Of a stretch of 64,000 bases of DNA, positions 44,271-53,585 are shown piece after piece. The notes beneath the pieces were generated by a model that saw only the letters and a program-made list of their open reading frames with translations, was not told where the DNA came from and ran no database searches. The stretch is from assembly GCF_045862395.1 (NCBI RefSeq), contig NZ_AP023087.1, positions 3,968,001 to 4,032,000 of the forward strand. Direction: 5' to 3'. Each line of letters opens with the position of its first letter. The stretch's first letter is position 1. The DNA comes from Marinicellulosiphila megalodicopiae (GTDB lineage: Bacteria > Pseudomonadota > Gammaproteobacteria > Pseudomonadales > Natronospirillaceae). Made by a program: the position numbers and the translations under genes.

Positions 44271-45227
44271 TTAACCCTCAATTGCACCAAAGGACATCAA
44301 TCTTTTATAGCGTTTTTCCAATAATTCTTCTTCGCTCATATTTGTAAATGTATCGTAATTGGATATTAACTCTGCTTTGATCGACTCTGCCATTGCCTGA
44401 TGATTTCTATGAGCGCCACCTAACGGTTCCTCAATAACATTTTCCGCCAAACCTGCCTCTTTTAAATGTACAGATGTAATCCCCATAGCCTGTGCAGCAT
44501 CGGATGCTTTTTCAGCAGTTTTCCACAAAATTGACGCACATCCTTCTGGAGAAATAACCGAATACGTTGAGTATTCAAGCATATTTAAGTGATCACACAC
44601 ACCAATTGCTAACGCACCACCGGATCCACCTTCTCCAATTACTGTTGAAATGATCGGTGTTTTTAAAGAAGACATTTTCAATAAGTTATAAGCAATCGCC
44701 TCAGATTGACCACGCTCTTCCGCTTCTAAACCAGGATATGCACCCATCGTATCGATAAATGTAAATACAGGTAAATTAAAACGCTCTGCCGTTTGCATCA
44801 ATCTTAATGCTTTTCGGTAACCTTCTGGTTGTGGTGAGCCAAAGTTTCTTTTGACTTTCTCTTTGACGCCACGACCTTTTTGATGGCCGATCACCATAAC
44901 TGGCTTCCCATTCAAACGAGCCGTTCCGCCCATGATCGCAGCATCATCACCAAAGTGACGATCACCGTGTAATTCATCAAAATCTGTAAAGATCATATTG
45001 ATATAATCTTCAGTGTACGGACGCTGTGGATGACGACTCAATTGAGAAATCTGCCAAGGCGTTAAATTTGAAAAGATGTTTTCAGTTAACTTTGTAGATT
45101 GATTACGCAACTTGGTGATTTCTTCACCAATGTTTAAATTATTATCGTTACCTACCAGACGTAACTCTTCAATCTTTCCTTCAAGCTCAGCAATCGGCTG
45201 CTCAAATTCTAAATAATCTGGATTCAT
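44271..45227 (-). CDS. accA: Acetyl-CoA carboxylase carboxyltransferase subunit alpha
   Basis: 318 residues, the standard AccA length. GEGGSGGALAIGVCDHLNMLE and SPEGCASILWKTAEKASDAA are the crotonase-fold signatures of the alpha subunit. With AccD it transfers the carboxyl group from biotin to acetyl-CoA, the first step of fatty acid synthesis. It lies 51 bases after dnaE, the usual dnaE-accA pair. Confidence 0.98.
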   Translation of the reverse strand: MNPDYLEFEQPIAELEGKIEELRLVGNDNNLNIGEEITKLRNQSTKLTENIFSNLTPWQISQLSRHPQRPYTEDYINMIFTDFDELHGDRHFGDDAAIMGGTARLNGKPVMVIGHQKGRGVKEKVKRNFGSPQPEGYRKALRLMQTAERFNLPVFTFIDTMGAYPGLEAEERGQSEAIAYNLLKMSSLKTPIISTVIGEGGSGGALAIGVCDHLNMLEYSTYSVISPEGCASILWKTAEKASDAAQAMGITSVHLKEAGLAENVIEEPLGGAHRNHQAMAESIKAELISNYDTFTNMSEEELLEKRYKRLMSFGAIEG

Positions 45228-45278
45228 ACTGTACCTTCTATGTAAATGACGTAAAAAATAACGGGTAAGATTACTTGA

Positions 45279-48200
45279 TTAATCATGATAAATAAACTCA
45301 TTCTCACTAAACAACTGCTTGATCTTAAATAAGGTCTCGTCATCTAATGGAATTTTATGAGCGCGATCCAGTTGCACAACCCCTGTTGCCAACTCGCTTT
45401 TTAAGCTTAATTGTAAAAATGCACCATTCTCAGCTTCTGCATTCACAATTTGACCCACCGCTGCTTGAATTTGTTTTTGCGACCAATCAGACACACCAAC
45501 ACGTATTGCTTTAATTAATTTTAATCTTGCCGTTTGAAGCGTATATAACGCTTTGGTTTTGACTCTTGTTCGATCTGAAAACTCATCATGAGCCACCTCA
45601 GCTTCTGCCACGACTATTTCATCAACGATGACCATGGGCTTCATTTCATCCCACTGCTCACCAAAAACAGTTATTTCTGTTCGACCTGTTCGATCATCAA
45701 GGGTGATGATTCCAAGACTTTTACCACTTTTTGTTATCATCGTTCTTACTGACAACACCAAACCTGCAATAATCTGAGTCATTCGTGGTCTTGGCTCTAA
45801 CTGCCCCAAACGCACGGTTGTAATTTTATTTACTTCTTCTTCAAATTCATCAATTGGATGGCCCGTTAAAAACAAACCAAGGGTATCTCGCTCGCCTTTT
45901 AAGCGCTCTTTTAAAGACCAATCTAATACATGGCTATATTCTTTATATGGATCGGTTTTTTCTTCTTGCTCCATTTCACCAAACATATCCATCATGCCAG
46001 CACTTGCATTTCTTGATGCCTGACCCGCAGCTTGCAATGCATCTGAAATTGCAAAGAACATTTTAGAACGAGAATCACCGATTCCGTCCATCGCCCCACC
46101 TTTAATCAAAGCCTCTAACACACGTTTATTAATTTTCTTATTGGCGCACTTTTCACAAAAATCAAACAAATCATCAAAGTGTTTGTGCTCGGCTCTTGCC
46201 TCAACAATTGCCTCGACCGGTCCTTCGCCCACCCCTTTTACAGCACCTAAACCGTAAATTATTTGATTATTATCATTAACAGTAAACATAAATTCGCCGT
46301 GATTCACATCAGGTGGGAGTAAATCCAACCCCATATTGCGACACTCTTCTACCAAGATCACTACTTTCTCGGTATTTTGCATATCCGCTGACATTACCGC
46401 CGCCATAAAGGCTGCTGGGTAATGGGTTTTTAGCCACAATGTTTGATAAGAAACTAATGCATAAGCTGCAGAGTGAGATTTGTTAAAACCATAACCCGCA
46501 AATTTTTCAACCAAGTCGAAAATTTTGGTCGCAAGCTCAGGATCAATCCCTTCACTCTTAGCACCCTCAGCGAAAACTGTTCTCTGTTTTGCCATTTCTT
46601 CTGGTTTTTTCTTACCCATTGCACGACGAAGCATGTCGGCACCACCAAGAGAGAAGCCAGCCAGCGCTTGCGCAATTTGCATTACCTGCTCTTGATATAC
46701 GATTACGCCATAAGTTGGCTCTAAAATGGGTTTTAATCGATCATGCTGATAATCAACATGCGGATAAGCGACACGTTCACGACCATGTTTACGGTTAACA
46801 AAGTCATCTACCATGCCCGATTCAAGCGGACCCGGTCTAAACAAGGCTACCAATGCGATCATATCTTCTAAATTATCGGGTAAAAGCCTTAAAATTAATT
46901 CTTTCATCCCTCGGGACTCAAGCTGGAAAACCGCTGTGGTTTCTGCACGCTTTAATAACGCAAAGGATTTTTCACAATCAAGGGGAATATGGGCAATTTC
47001 AATGGGTGACTCGCCATTTAACTGCTTTGAGTTAATGGTTTTAACAGCCCAATCAATAATAGTCAGGGTTCGCAACCCCAAGAAATCGAATTTAACTAGA
47101 CCTGCTGATTCAACGTCATTTTTATCAAATTGAGTCACTAAACCAGAGCCATCTTCATCACAATAAAGCGGCGAGAAGTCGGTTAATTTATTAGGCGCGA
47201 TCACCACACCACCCGCATGCTTACCTACATTTCGGATCGTCCCTTCCAAAACGGTTGCCATATTCCAAATTTCAGTGGCATCGTCATCCCCTTCCACAAA
47301 ATCAACGAGCTCTTTAGTGGTTTCCCAAGCTTTGGTCAAATTCATCCCTACTTCAAAGGGGATTAATTTTGATAACTTATCCGCTAAACCATAAGCCTTA
47401 CCTTGAACACGCGCCACATCTCGCACAACCGCTTTTGCCGCCATCGTACCAAACGTAATAATCTGTGAAACGGCTTGCCTTCCATAAGTGTCAGCCACGT
47501 ACGCAATCACTCGATCTCGACCTTCCATACAAAAATCGATATCGAAATCGGGCATCGATACACGCTCAGGATTCAAGAATCGCTCAAACAGTAAATCGTA
47601 TTCCAGCGGATCTAAATCCGTAATATCCAATACATATGCCACCAATGAGCCAGCTCCTGACCCACGCCCTGGACCAACTGGAATATCGTTTTCTTTACTC
47701 CAGCGAATGAAATCCATCACGATCAAGAAATAACCAGGGAATCCCATTTGTAAAATAATATCGAGCTCAAACTTTAAACGAACGTAATATTCCGCTCTTC
47801 GCTCTTCGTAATCATCCGCTTCTTTATCTAAAATATATTGAAGTCTGTTTTCTAATCCTTTTGCAGATAAATCTCTAAAAAATTCATCCATTGTCATTCC
47901 GTCGGGAATTGGATAATCCGGCAATGCGTAGAAATTTAACTTAACCGGACTGCTGCATCGCCTTGCGATTTCCACTGTATTTTCAATGGCAGAAGGGACA
48001 TCCACAAATAATGCAGCCATTTCATCGGCTGATTTAAAATATTGTTCAGGACTGTATAAACGATCTCGCGTCGGATCAACAATGGTCACACCATCATTAA
48101 TACACACACGCGCTTCATGAGCGTCAAAGTTATCGGTTTGATGAAACATGACATCGTTTGTAGCAACAACAGGTACATCAAACTCACTAGCCAACGCAAT

Positions 48201-48752
48201 GGCGGCATGAACATGGGCTTCATCATTTGCACGATCCGTTCGATGCAACTCAAGATAATATCGATCACCAAAAATTGATTTCCATTTTTGTAATCGCGCT
48301 TTTGCAATATCTAATTTTTCATCAATGATGGCAGAACCCACATCACCGTAATTAGCACCCGAAAGCAAAATTAAACCTTCGTTAAATTTTTCAATTAATT
48401 CATAAGGCACCACAGCCTTATCGTTATGCTGATACTTTTGATAAGTGTCCGACATCATTTGTGTTAGGTTTTTATAGCCAGTGACATTCATCACCAAAAA
48501 CGGCATACGAAATGGTTTTTTCTTATCATCTGGGTTTTCAACCCACATATCTGCACCTAAAATTGGCTTAACACCCTCACCAATGGATGCGTTATAAAAC
48601 TTAACTAAGGAGGATAAAAAACTTTGATCCGTTACAGCTACCGCCGGCATATTATTTTCAGCGGCTTGCGCGACTAATTTTTTAACTCGAATCAAACCGT
48701 TAACTAAAGAGTATTCGCTGTGAACACGTAAATGAATAAATTGAGCAGACAT
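45279..48752 (-). CDS. dnaE: DNA polymerase III subunit alpha
   Basis: 1157 residues, the normal DnaE length. An N-terminal PHP domain (FIHLRVHSEYSLVNGLIR onward), the palm with GPGRGSGAGSLVAYVLDIT and the catalytic aspartates in MPDFDIDFCMEGR (about residues 399-405), the fingers, a helix-hairpin-helix region, and the OB domain near 990-1070. MMDMF at about residue 915 corresponds to the beta-clamp binding motif. It is the replicative polymerase. The start shares one base with the rnhB stop. Confidence 0.98.
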   Translation of the reverse strand: MSAQFIHLRVHSEYSLVNGLIRVKKLVAQAAENNMPAVAVTDQSFLSSLVKFYNASIGEGVKPILGADMWVENPDDKKKPFRMPFLVMNVTGYKNLTQMMSDTYQKYQHNDKAVVPYELIEKFNEGLILLSGANYGDVGSAIIDEKLDIAKARLQKWKSIFGDRYYLELHRTDRANDEAHVHAAIALASEFDVPVVATNDVMFHQTDNFDAHEARVCINDGVTIVDPTRDRLYSPEQYFKSADEMAALFVDVPSAIENTVEIARRCSSPVKLNFYALPDYPIPDGMTMDEFFRDLSAKGLENRLQYILDKEADDYEERRAEYYVRLKFELDIILQMGFPGYFLIVMDFIRWSKENDIPVGPGRGSGAGSLVAYVLDITDLDPLEYDLLFERFLNPERVSMPDFDIDFCMEGRDRVIAYVADTYGRQAVSQIITFGTMAAKAVVRDVARVQGKAYGLADKLSKLIPFEVGMNLTKAWETTKELVDFVEGDDDATEIWNMATVLEGTIRNVGKHAGGVVIAPNKLTDFSPLYCDEDGSGLVTQFDKNDVESAGLVKFDFLGLRTLTIIDWAVKTINSKQLNGESPIEIAHIPLDCEKSFALLKRAETTAVFQLESRGMKELILRLLPDNLEDMIALVALFRPGPLESGMVDDFVNRKHGRERVAYPHVDYQHDRLKPILEPTYGVIVYQEQVMQIAQALAGFSLGGADMLRRAMGKKKPEEMAKQRTVFAEGAKSEGIDPELATKIFDLVEKFAGYGFNKSHSAAYALVSYQTLWLKTHYPAAFMAAVMSADMQNTEKVVILVEECRNMGLDLLPPDVNHGEFMFTVNDNNQIIYGLGAVKGVGEGPVEAIVEARAEHKHFDDLFDFCEKCANKKINKRVLEALIKGGAMDGIGDSRSKMFFAISDALQAAGQASRNASAGMMDMFGEMEQEEKTDPYKEYSHVLDWSLKERLKGERDTLGLFLTGHPIDEFEEEVNKITTVRLGQLEPRPRMTQIIAGLVLSVRTMITKSGKSLGIITLDDRTGRTEITVFGEQWDEMKPMVIVDEIVVAEAEVAHDEFSDRTRVKTKALYTLQTARLKLIKAIRVGVSDWSQKQIQAAVGQIVNAEAENGAFLQLSLKSELATGVVQLDRAHKIPLDDETLFKIKQLFSENEFIYHD

Positions 48753-49366
48753 TAATTTTTTTCCAAAATGCGTTGAACAGGTTTATAACTTTGACGATAA
48801 CCTGGAATTAAACCGTGAGTTTCTATCGCTTCTAAATGCGCTTTTGTAGGATAACCCTTATGATTTGCAAATCCATATTGCGGAAACTCATCGTGTAAAT
48901 CTTTCATTTGCTGATCACGAGTGACTTTTGCCAAAATTGAAGCCGCCGCAATACTGGCTACTTTACTATCCCCTTTTACTACGGCGGTTGCCTCACAAGG
49001 CAAGTCTTTAGGTATTTTATTACCATCTATATATGCATGACTTGGCTTTACATCCAACTCATTTACCGCACGAGACATTGCCAGCAACGAAGCTTGTAAT
49101 ATATTAATATCATCTATTTCTTCAGGTGTTGCGTGAGAAATAGCATAACTTAGAGCGTACTTTTTAATTTCATCGAACAACTGTAATCGTTTTTTTTCAG
49201 ATAATTTTTTCGAATCATTCAAACCTAATATTGGATGTTTAGGGTCTAAAATAACCGCAGCGGTTACAACATCACCCACTAAAGGGCCACGACCCACTTC
49301 ATCTACCCCACAACTAAGAGGCAAGTTATATTCTGAATTAAGAAACAAATCATCTTGTATAGACAT
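48752..49366 (-). CDS. rnhB: Ribonuclease HII
   Basis: 204 residues. CGVDEVGRGPLVGDVVTAAV holds the first two catalytic acids (DE..GRGP motif), and AYIDGNKIP and SIAAASILAKVTRD follow. The enzyme cuts RNA in DNA hybrids, including single misincorporated ribonucleotides. In E. coli it follows lpxB directly; here lpxB ends 24 kb away and rnhB is the first gene of a separate rnhB-dnaE-accA unit. Confidence 0.97.
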   Translation of the reverse strand: MSIQDDLFLNSEYNLPLSCGVDEVGRGPLVGDVVTAAVILDPKHPILGLNDSKKLSEKKRLQLFDEIKKYALSYAISHATPEEIDDINILQASLLAMSRAVNELDVKPSHAYIDGNKIPKDLPCEATAVVKGDSKVASIAAASILAKVTRDQQMKDLHDEFPQYGFANHKGYPTKAHLEAIETHGLIPGYRQSYKPVQRILEKN

Positions 49367-49433
49367 ATTGAGTGATGCGATAAAAAAGGGACGGGGATTG
49401 TATCATTTTTAAATAATTTGAGGAGTATGATTT

Positions 49434-49455
49434 AAGGATTGAATGATCAATCCTT
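49434..49455 (-). terminator. Hairpin after the DUF1287 gene
   Basis: Perfect nine-base arms AAGGATTGA / TCAATCCTT with loop ATGA. On the minus strand it is followed by AAATCATA rather than T residues, so termination is likely weak. Confidence 0.4.
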
Positions 49456-49474
49456 AGGAAGCTTTTTAAACGAG

Positions 49475-50035
49475 TCAGTATCGATAATGCCCTGTTATTT
49501 TATAATCAAACAACATATCTTCATGCTTAGGACCCCAGCCAATATTGTGCACAATCATGGGGTTACCTGTTTTTTCATTGATTTGGTCCGTCACAATTCC
49601 AATATGCGGTCTGCCCGATAACGACCACGTAACAATATCGCCCGCTTTATAATCTTCAGCTTTTGAACTCACACCTAAACTTTCGCCAAATCGAGTAAAA
49701 AATACCTGTAGATTTGGTACGCGTCGATGGTCAATATTTTTATCGGTACGAGTTAACCCCCAAATTCGCTTAGAAGGATACACATCAAAATTCTCAAGCA
49801 TATCTTCATGCACGAGCTTTTGCAGATCAATACCTAGCGCACGGTAACTGCGAATAATGACATCTGTACAAACACCATATTTTTTGGGCACATCGCCATT
49901 TGGATATTCAAGAGAAAAATAAGCAGGATTATAAATCACAAAATGTTCAGTGCGCTCTAAGGCTGCATCAACAAGTGATTGAGAGAAACTAAAAGAAGGA
50001 AGTATTAACAAAAACAAAAATAAGTGAGCGCGCAT
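49475..50035 (-). CDS. DUF1287 family exported protein
   Basis: 186 residues from the ATG at 50033-50035; the open frame continues upstream through the tRNA gene, which cannot be coding. A signal peptide MRAHLFLFLLILPSFSFS is followed by the mature domain. KKYGVCTDVIIRSYRALGIDLQ has the Cys and GDIVTWSLSGRPHIGIVTD the His of an NlpC/P60-like cysteine hydrolase fold, and MIVHNIGWGPKHEDMLFDY ends it, as in E. coli YijF and other DUF1287 proteins. A periplasmic peptidase or amidase role is inferred from the fold; no member is well characterised to my knowledge. Confidence 0.82.
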   Translation of the reverse strand: MRAHLFLFLLILPSFSFSQSLVDAALERTEHFVIYNPAYFSLEYPNGDVPKKYGVCTDVIIRSYRALGIDLQKLVHEDMLENFDVYPSKRIWGLTRTDKNIDHRRVPNLQVFFTRFGESLGVSSKAEDYKAGDIVTWSLSGRPHIGIVTDQINEKTGNPMIVHNIGWGPKHEDMLFDYKITGHYRY

Positions 50036-50057
50036 AAAAAAATCCAGTAACTGGATT
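50036..50057 (-). terminator. Short hairpin with T run directly before the DUF1287 start
   Basis: AATCCAG / CTGGATT arms (50041-50057) with a three-base loop, then T residues running into the ATG at 50035 on the minus strand. It could end the tRNA transcript, and it occupies the place where the ribosome binding site should be. Confidence 0.5.
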
Positions 50058-50112
50058 TCATTATGATCACATTTTTTTGCTTTAGTTCCCTGCATATTGC
50101 AGAAAATAAAAG

Positions 50113-50189
50113 TGGCGGAATGGACGGGACTCGAACCCGCGACCCCTTGCGTGACAGGCAAGTATTCTAACCAACTGAACTACCACTCC
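50113..50189 (-). tRNA. tRNA-Asp (anticodon GTC), copy 1
   Basis: 77 bases with encoded CCA. Acceptor stem GGAGTGG / CCATTCC, anticodon loop CTGTCAC (GTC), T loop GGTTCGAGTCC. Identical to the copy at 50337-50413. Last of four tRNA genes in one minus-strand transcript. Confidence 0.97.
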
Positions 50190-50193
50190 GCAG

Positions 50194-50269
50194 TGGTGGG
50201 TGTGAACGGGATCGAACCGCTGACCCTCGCCTTGTAAGGGCGATGCTCTCCCAGCTGAGCTACACACCC
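50194..50269 (-). tRNA. tRNA-Val (anticodon TAC), copy 1
   Basis: 76 bases with encoded CCA. Acceptor stem GGGTGTG / CACACCC, anticodon loop CTTACAA (TAC), T loop GGTTCGATCCC. Identical to the copy at 50423-50498; four bases from the neighbouring tRNA-Asp. Confidence 0.97.
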
Positions 50270-50336
50270 AATCTTGTTTGTCGCTAAACAAGAATTGGTT
50301 TCGTTTTTATTTTACTTCTCAAAAACGTAAAGAAGT

Positions 50337-50413
50337 TGGCGGAATGGACGGGACTCGAACCCGCGACCCCTTGCGTGACAGGCAAGTATTCTAACCAACT
50401 GAACTACCACTCC
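50337..50413 (-). tRNA. tRNA-Asp (anticodon GTC), copy 2
   Basis: Same 77-base sequence as the gene at 50113-50189, including the anticodon loop CTGTCAC and the encoded CCA end. Confidence 0.97.
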
Positions 50414-50422
50414 GCATCGATT

Positions 50423-50498
50423 TGGTGGGTGTGAACGGGATCGAACCGCTGACCCTCGCCTTGTAAGGGCGATGCTCTCCCAGCTGAGCTACACACCC
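50423..50498 (-). tRNA. tRNA-Val (anticodon TAC), copy 2
   Basis: Same 76-base sequence as the gene at 50194-50269. First tRNA downstream of the promoter at 50548-50575. Confidence 0.97.
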
Positions 50499-50547
50499 AA
50501 ATCGACAATCCTTCAAATTAGTTTGAACTGCTTCAAAGGAGGTGCGC

Positions 50548-50575
50548 ATTTTACCGAAAATCCCTTTGGTGTCAA
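50548..50575 (-). promoter_or_regulatory. Strong sigma-70 promoter of the tRNA-Val/Asp operon
   Basis: On the minus strand a perfect -35 TTGACA (50570-50575), a 16-base spacer and -10 TAAAAT (50548-50553), followed by GCGCACC. The GC-rich discriminator is typical of stringently controlled stable-RNA promoters. The first tRNA begins about 45 bases downstream. Confidence 0.85.
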
Positions 50576-50643
50576 CTATTTAGCTCATTTTTTTTTATTT
50601 ATTTTCATATTTTTATTTAAGCGAAAAAATGATCATTTATTAG

Positions 50644-51945
50644 CTATGCAACAAACACCAAAGAAAACCACGGAACATAAGTAATTAATAAAACAACAGC
50701 AAATAATAAGAACAAATAAGGCAACGTTGCTCGATATAATTCACCGATTGATTTATTAAACCGAGAACTTGCAATAAATAAATTCATCCCTACCGGTGGT
50801 GTAAAATATCCAATTTGCATATTTGCTACAAAGATAATGGCCAAATGCACTGGATCCACCCCAAAACCAACAGCAACTGGCAACAACAATGGCACCATAA
50901 TTACTAAAGCTGCAAAAATATCCAATATTGCTCCTAGTAATAGAAGCAAAATATTTAATAAAATTAAGAACTGCCATTTTGAGTCAACGTGCTCTTGAAT
51001 CCAACTCAGCAACATACTTGGAATTTGTGCATCTATTAAATAAGCCGAGAAAACCAAAGCCACCGCCAAAATTAATAAAATACCACCCACCATCTTCATG
51101 CTATCTAATGCAATCTGCGACACTTTAGATAATGGAATTTCTTTTTGAACAAAGACAGTAATAATAAATACATACATAGCGGTGACCGCAGCGATTTCAG
51201 AAATCACAACTTTGCCTGTCGCAATACCACCAATAATCACAACAGGAATCATTAGCTCCCACTTAGCTTCCCAAAGCGCACTTAAAAATTCTTTTAATCT
51301 AAATGCATGTAACGGAATATCTTGGTTACGATTTGCCCACAACCCCCAACCAAATAAAACCGCTATCATCAAAAATGCAGGTAAAATACCCGCCAAGAAC
51401 AGATCAGAGATTTCAACATTCACTTCCATTTGCTGCGCAATCACACTAAACAAAATCAATGGAATCGCAGGAGGAAGCAATAAACCCAAACTGCCTGAGG
51501 TTGTAATCAACCCCAAAGAGAAACGCTCGTTATAATTAGATTTCACTAATGCTGGGTACAGCAAGCCACCCACTGCAACAATCGTCACACCAGAGCCACC
51601 AGTTAACATCGTAAAAAATGCACAGGTAAGCAAGCTTACCAACACTAACCCGCCAGGCATCCAACCCAATGAGGCTTGAGACAATCGGATCAAACGATCC
51701 GCAGTTTTAGATTCACTTAATAAAAACCCCGCAAAAGCAAACAATGGCAATGTTTTTAAAACACTGGCTGAGGACGAATCGGTAAACCCACCCATAATTG
51801 TAAAATAAGTTTGCAGAGCAAAATCTTCAATTTCAGCACCGGTTGAGAACCAACCAATACCCGCACCTGAAATAATAACCACAAACAAAGGCGCAGAAAA
51901 AACAATCAATAATAAGACAAGAACAGAACTAATGGTGATTTTCAC
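50644..51945 (-). CDS. dctM: TRAP transporter large permease DctM
   Basis: 433 residues, about twelve to thirteen hydrophobic segments, DedA/DctM family. GGSGVTIVAVGGLLYPAL and SGSLGLLLPPAIPLILFSV near residues 115-165 and ANMQIGYFTPPVGMNLFIA near residue 380 are the duplicated family signatures. It carries the substrate with cotransported sodium. It follows dctQ by 9 bases in a dctP-dctQ-dctM operon. Confidence 0.95.
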   Translation of the reverse strand: MKITISSVLVLLLIVFSAPLFVVIISGAGIGWFSTGAEIEDFALQTYFTIMGGFTDSSSASVLKTLPLFAFAGFLLSESKTADRLIRLSQASLGWMPGGLVLVSLLTCAFFTMLTGGSGVTIVAVGGLLYPALVKSNYNERFSLGLITTSGSLGLLLPPAIPLILFSVIAQQMEVNVEISDLFLAGILPAFLMIAVLFGWGLWANRNQDIPLHAFRLKEFLSALWEAKWELMIPVVIIGGIATGKVVISEIAAVTAMYVFIITVFVQKEIPLSKVSQIALDSMKMVGGILLILAVALVFSAYLIDAQIPSMLLSWIQEHVDSKWQFLILLNILLLLLGAILDIFAALVIMVPLLLPVAVGFGVDPVHLAIIFVANMQIGYFTPPVGMNLFIASSRFNKSIGELYRATLPYLFLLFAVVLLITYVPWFSLVFVA

Positions 51946-51954
51946 AAATATTCC

Positions 51955-52509
51955 TTAAACGTTTTTTAAATTATGACGGTTAACCAAACTATGAACACCC
52001 ACTTTAATTAAGCGGTAACCCATAACAAAAAAACCCAAAGGAATAAAAACCTCAAACACCCACTGAGGCACGTTTGCAAACACAATAAATGAGCCGCCAT
52101 CTGTGATATTTTCAAAGGTGATTAATGAGCAAAGATAAGCCAAATAGAAACAAACCAACCCAGAAAGGCAGGCACCAACCAATGCGAAATGATATTTTAT
52201 TTTTGAAGGGACATAATTTTGAAATACATCAAAGGCAATATGCTCGCCTTTTCGACCTGCAACCATTGCACCTAAAAATGCAATAATGAGCACCAAATGC
52301 TGAGTTAACGTTTCCGTCCAACCAAATACTGGTATTTGATAAGCAATATTCACCGACTCATAATTTGCATTCGCATAAGTCACCCAAGATTTTAAGTTAC
52401 GCATAATAATCTGCATAACCGTTAACAATATAATGCCACCTAAGGCTGAAACTAAAAGACTGGATTCAACCAGTCTTAAAGCTTTACGAACACTATGAAT
52501 CGCTTTCAT
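51955..52509 (-). CDS. dctQ: TRAP transporter small permease DctQ
   Basis: 184 residues with four membrane helices, the usual DctQ topology. GRKGEHIAFDVFQNYVP after the second helix is the conserved DctQ cytoplasmic motif (RxGxHIxxD type). A larger loop between helix 1 and 2 (SWVTYANANYESVNIAYQIP) is longer than average. It directly abuts dctP and precedes dctM. Confidence 0.92.
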   Translation of the reverse strand: MKAIHSVRKALRLVESSLLVSALGGIILLTVMQIIMRNLKSWVTYANANYESVNIAYQIPVFGWTETLTQHLVLIIAFLGAMVAGRKGEHIAFDVFQNYVPSKIKYHFALVGACLSGLVCFYLAYLCSLITFENITDGGSFIVFANVPQWVFEVFIPLGFFVMGYRLIKVGVHSLVNRHNLKNV

Positions 52510-53505
52510 TTATAGCGCTCTGTGCTTTTCTACAATCGATTTCATTTGATCAAAAATCTGCTGGCTAAATTCACCACCTTCAATCAGTGCTTTAATTGCA
52601 CCTTGTGACTCAATGGCTAGCGCCTTTTTTTGTTCGTCAGTTGGTTCAATTGATTTAATATTTTGAGAAGCCAACGCATCGAATGCTTTTAGGTTTTCTT
52701 TACGGCTATCTTCATCCATCAATACAACCGCAGCTGTTAACACTTCTCTAACAATTATTTGATCTTCAGCACTGATTTTATTAAATATTTTATCAGAAAT
52801 CGCCAATGTGCCATAAGTGTACATAAATGGAACATCGGTTACGTATTTTACCTTACTGAACCATTGCAAAGCCAAAGCCGCTACAGGTGGCGCTACAATT
52901 GCGTTAATTGAGTTGGTTTGAAGCGAGGTTAATACTTCACCAATACCTAAATAAATAGGAGATATTTCCAATTCTTGTGCAATGCGAGCAACCAATGGAT
53001 CATTTGAAGGCAACCATAATTTTTGCTGCTTTAACTCAGTCACTGAAGTTACAGGATTGTTTGTCATTGCGTATGCAAATCCACCTTCAATTAAACCAAA
53101 AGTATTCCAACCTGCATCCGACAAACCTGACTCAATCACTGAATCCAATTCAGCTCGTACCGCATCAACTTCATCGTAACCATTAAAAAACATAGGCGCG
53201 TTATAAACTTGGCTATCCGCATAATCTGCCGCAAATGCACCACCTTCTAACATAGCACCGCCTAGTAATCCTTTATTGATTTTTTTCAAAACCGTTGTAT
53301 TACCACCTTGAACACCACCGGGATACAGTTTAATTTCAACTCGCCCTTCAGTTCGCTCTTTAATTTGTTTGGCAGCATCACGCAATTGGATCAACGAATA
53401 AGTTCCATCTGGATACTGTGTTGCAATTTTAACTTTCGTTGCAGCTTGTGTAATAGGTGCGATGAATGATGTTAATAAGGCACCTACTAATAATATATTT
53501 TTCAT
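52510..53505 (-). CDS. dctP: TRAP transporter substrate-binding protein DctP
   Basis: 331 residues with a signal peptide ending at about QAA (residue 22). DctP-type binding protein: RTEGRVEIKLYPGGVQGG and LTSLQTNSINAIVAPPVAALAL are family segments. The conserved carboxylate-binding arginine of DctP proteins is expected near the LKQQKLWLPSNDPL stretch, but Arg is replaced there by Leu or Trp (normally K-I-R), so the ligand may not be a simple carboxylate. A TatT-type lipoprotein gene lies 80 bases upstream. Confidence 0.92.
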   Translation of the reverse strand: MKNILLVGALLTSFIAPITQAATKVKIATQYPDGTYSLIQLRDAAKQIKERTEGRVEIKLYPGGVQGGNTTVLKKINKGLLGGAMLEGGAFAADYADSQVYNAPMFFNGYDEVDAVRAELDSVIESGLSDAGWNTFGLIEGGFAYAMTNNPVTSVTELKQQKLWLPSNDPLVARIAQELEISPIYLGIGEVLTSLQTNSINAIVAPPVAALALQWFSKVKYVTDVPFMYTYGTLAISDKIFNKISAEDQIIVREVLTAAVVLMDEDSRKENLKAFDALASQNIKSIEPTDEQKKALAIESQGAIKALIEGGEFSQQIFDQMKSIVEKHRAL

Positions 53506-53585
53506 TTTATTCTCTCACTTAACTTGATGTTATATTTTTCATTATGAACTATTCAGATGAATTCAATCTGAATAACGCCCTTTAA

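Noticed and set aside
43897..44324. Two plus-strand open frames of 74 and 68 codons in the long intergenic region
   Set aside because: Low-complexity, no ribosome binding sites, one runs into the accA 3' end; palindromes in the same bases suggest control DNA.
49240..49290. ATGTTGTAAC, the core of an E. coli Ter site, on the minus strand
   Set aside because: It lies in the conserved GDVVTAAV codons of rnhB and the bases on both sides do not match Ter; chance in coding sequence.
50036..50161. Upstream extension of the DUF1287 frame
   Set aside because: It would read through tRNA-Asp; the start at 50035 with a signal peptide is more reasonable.
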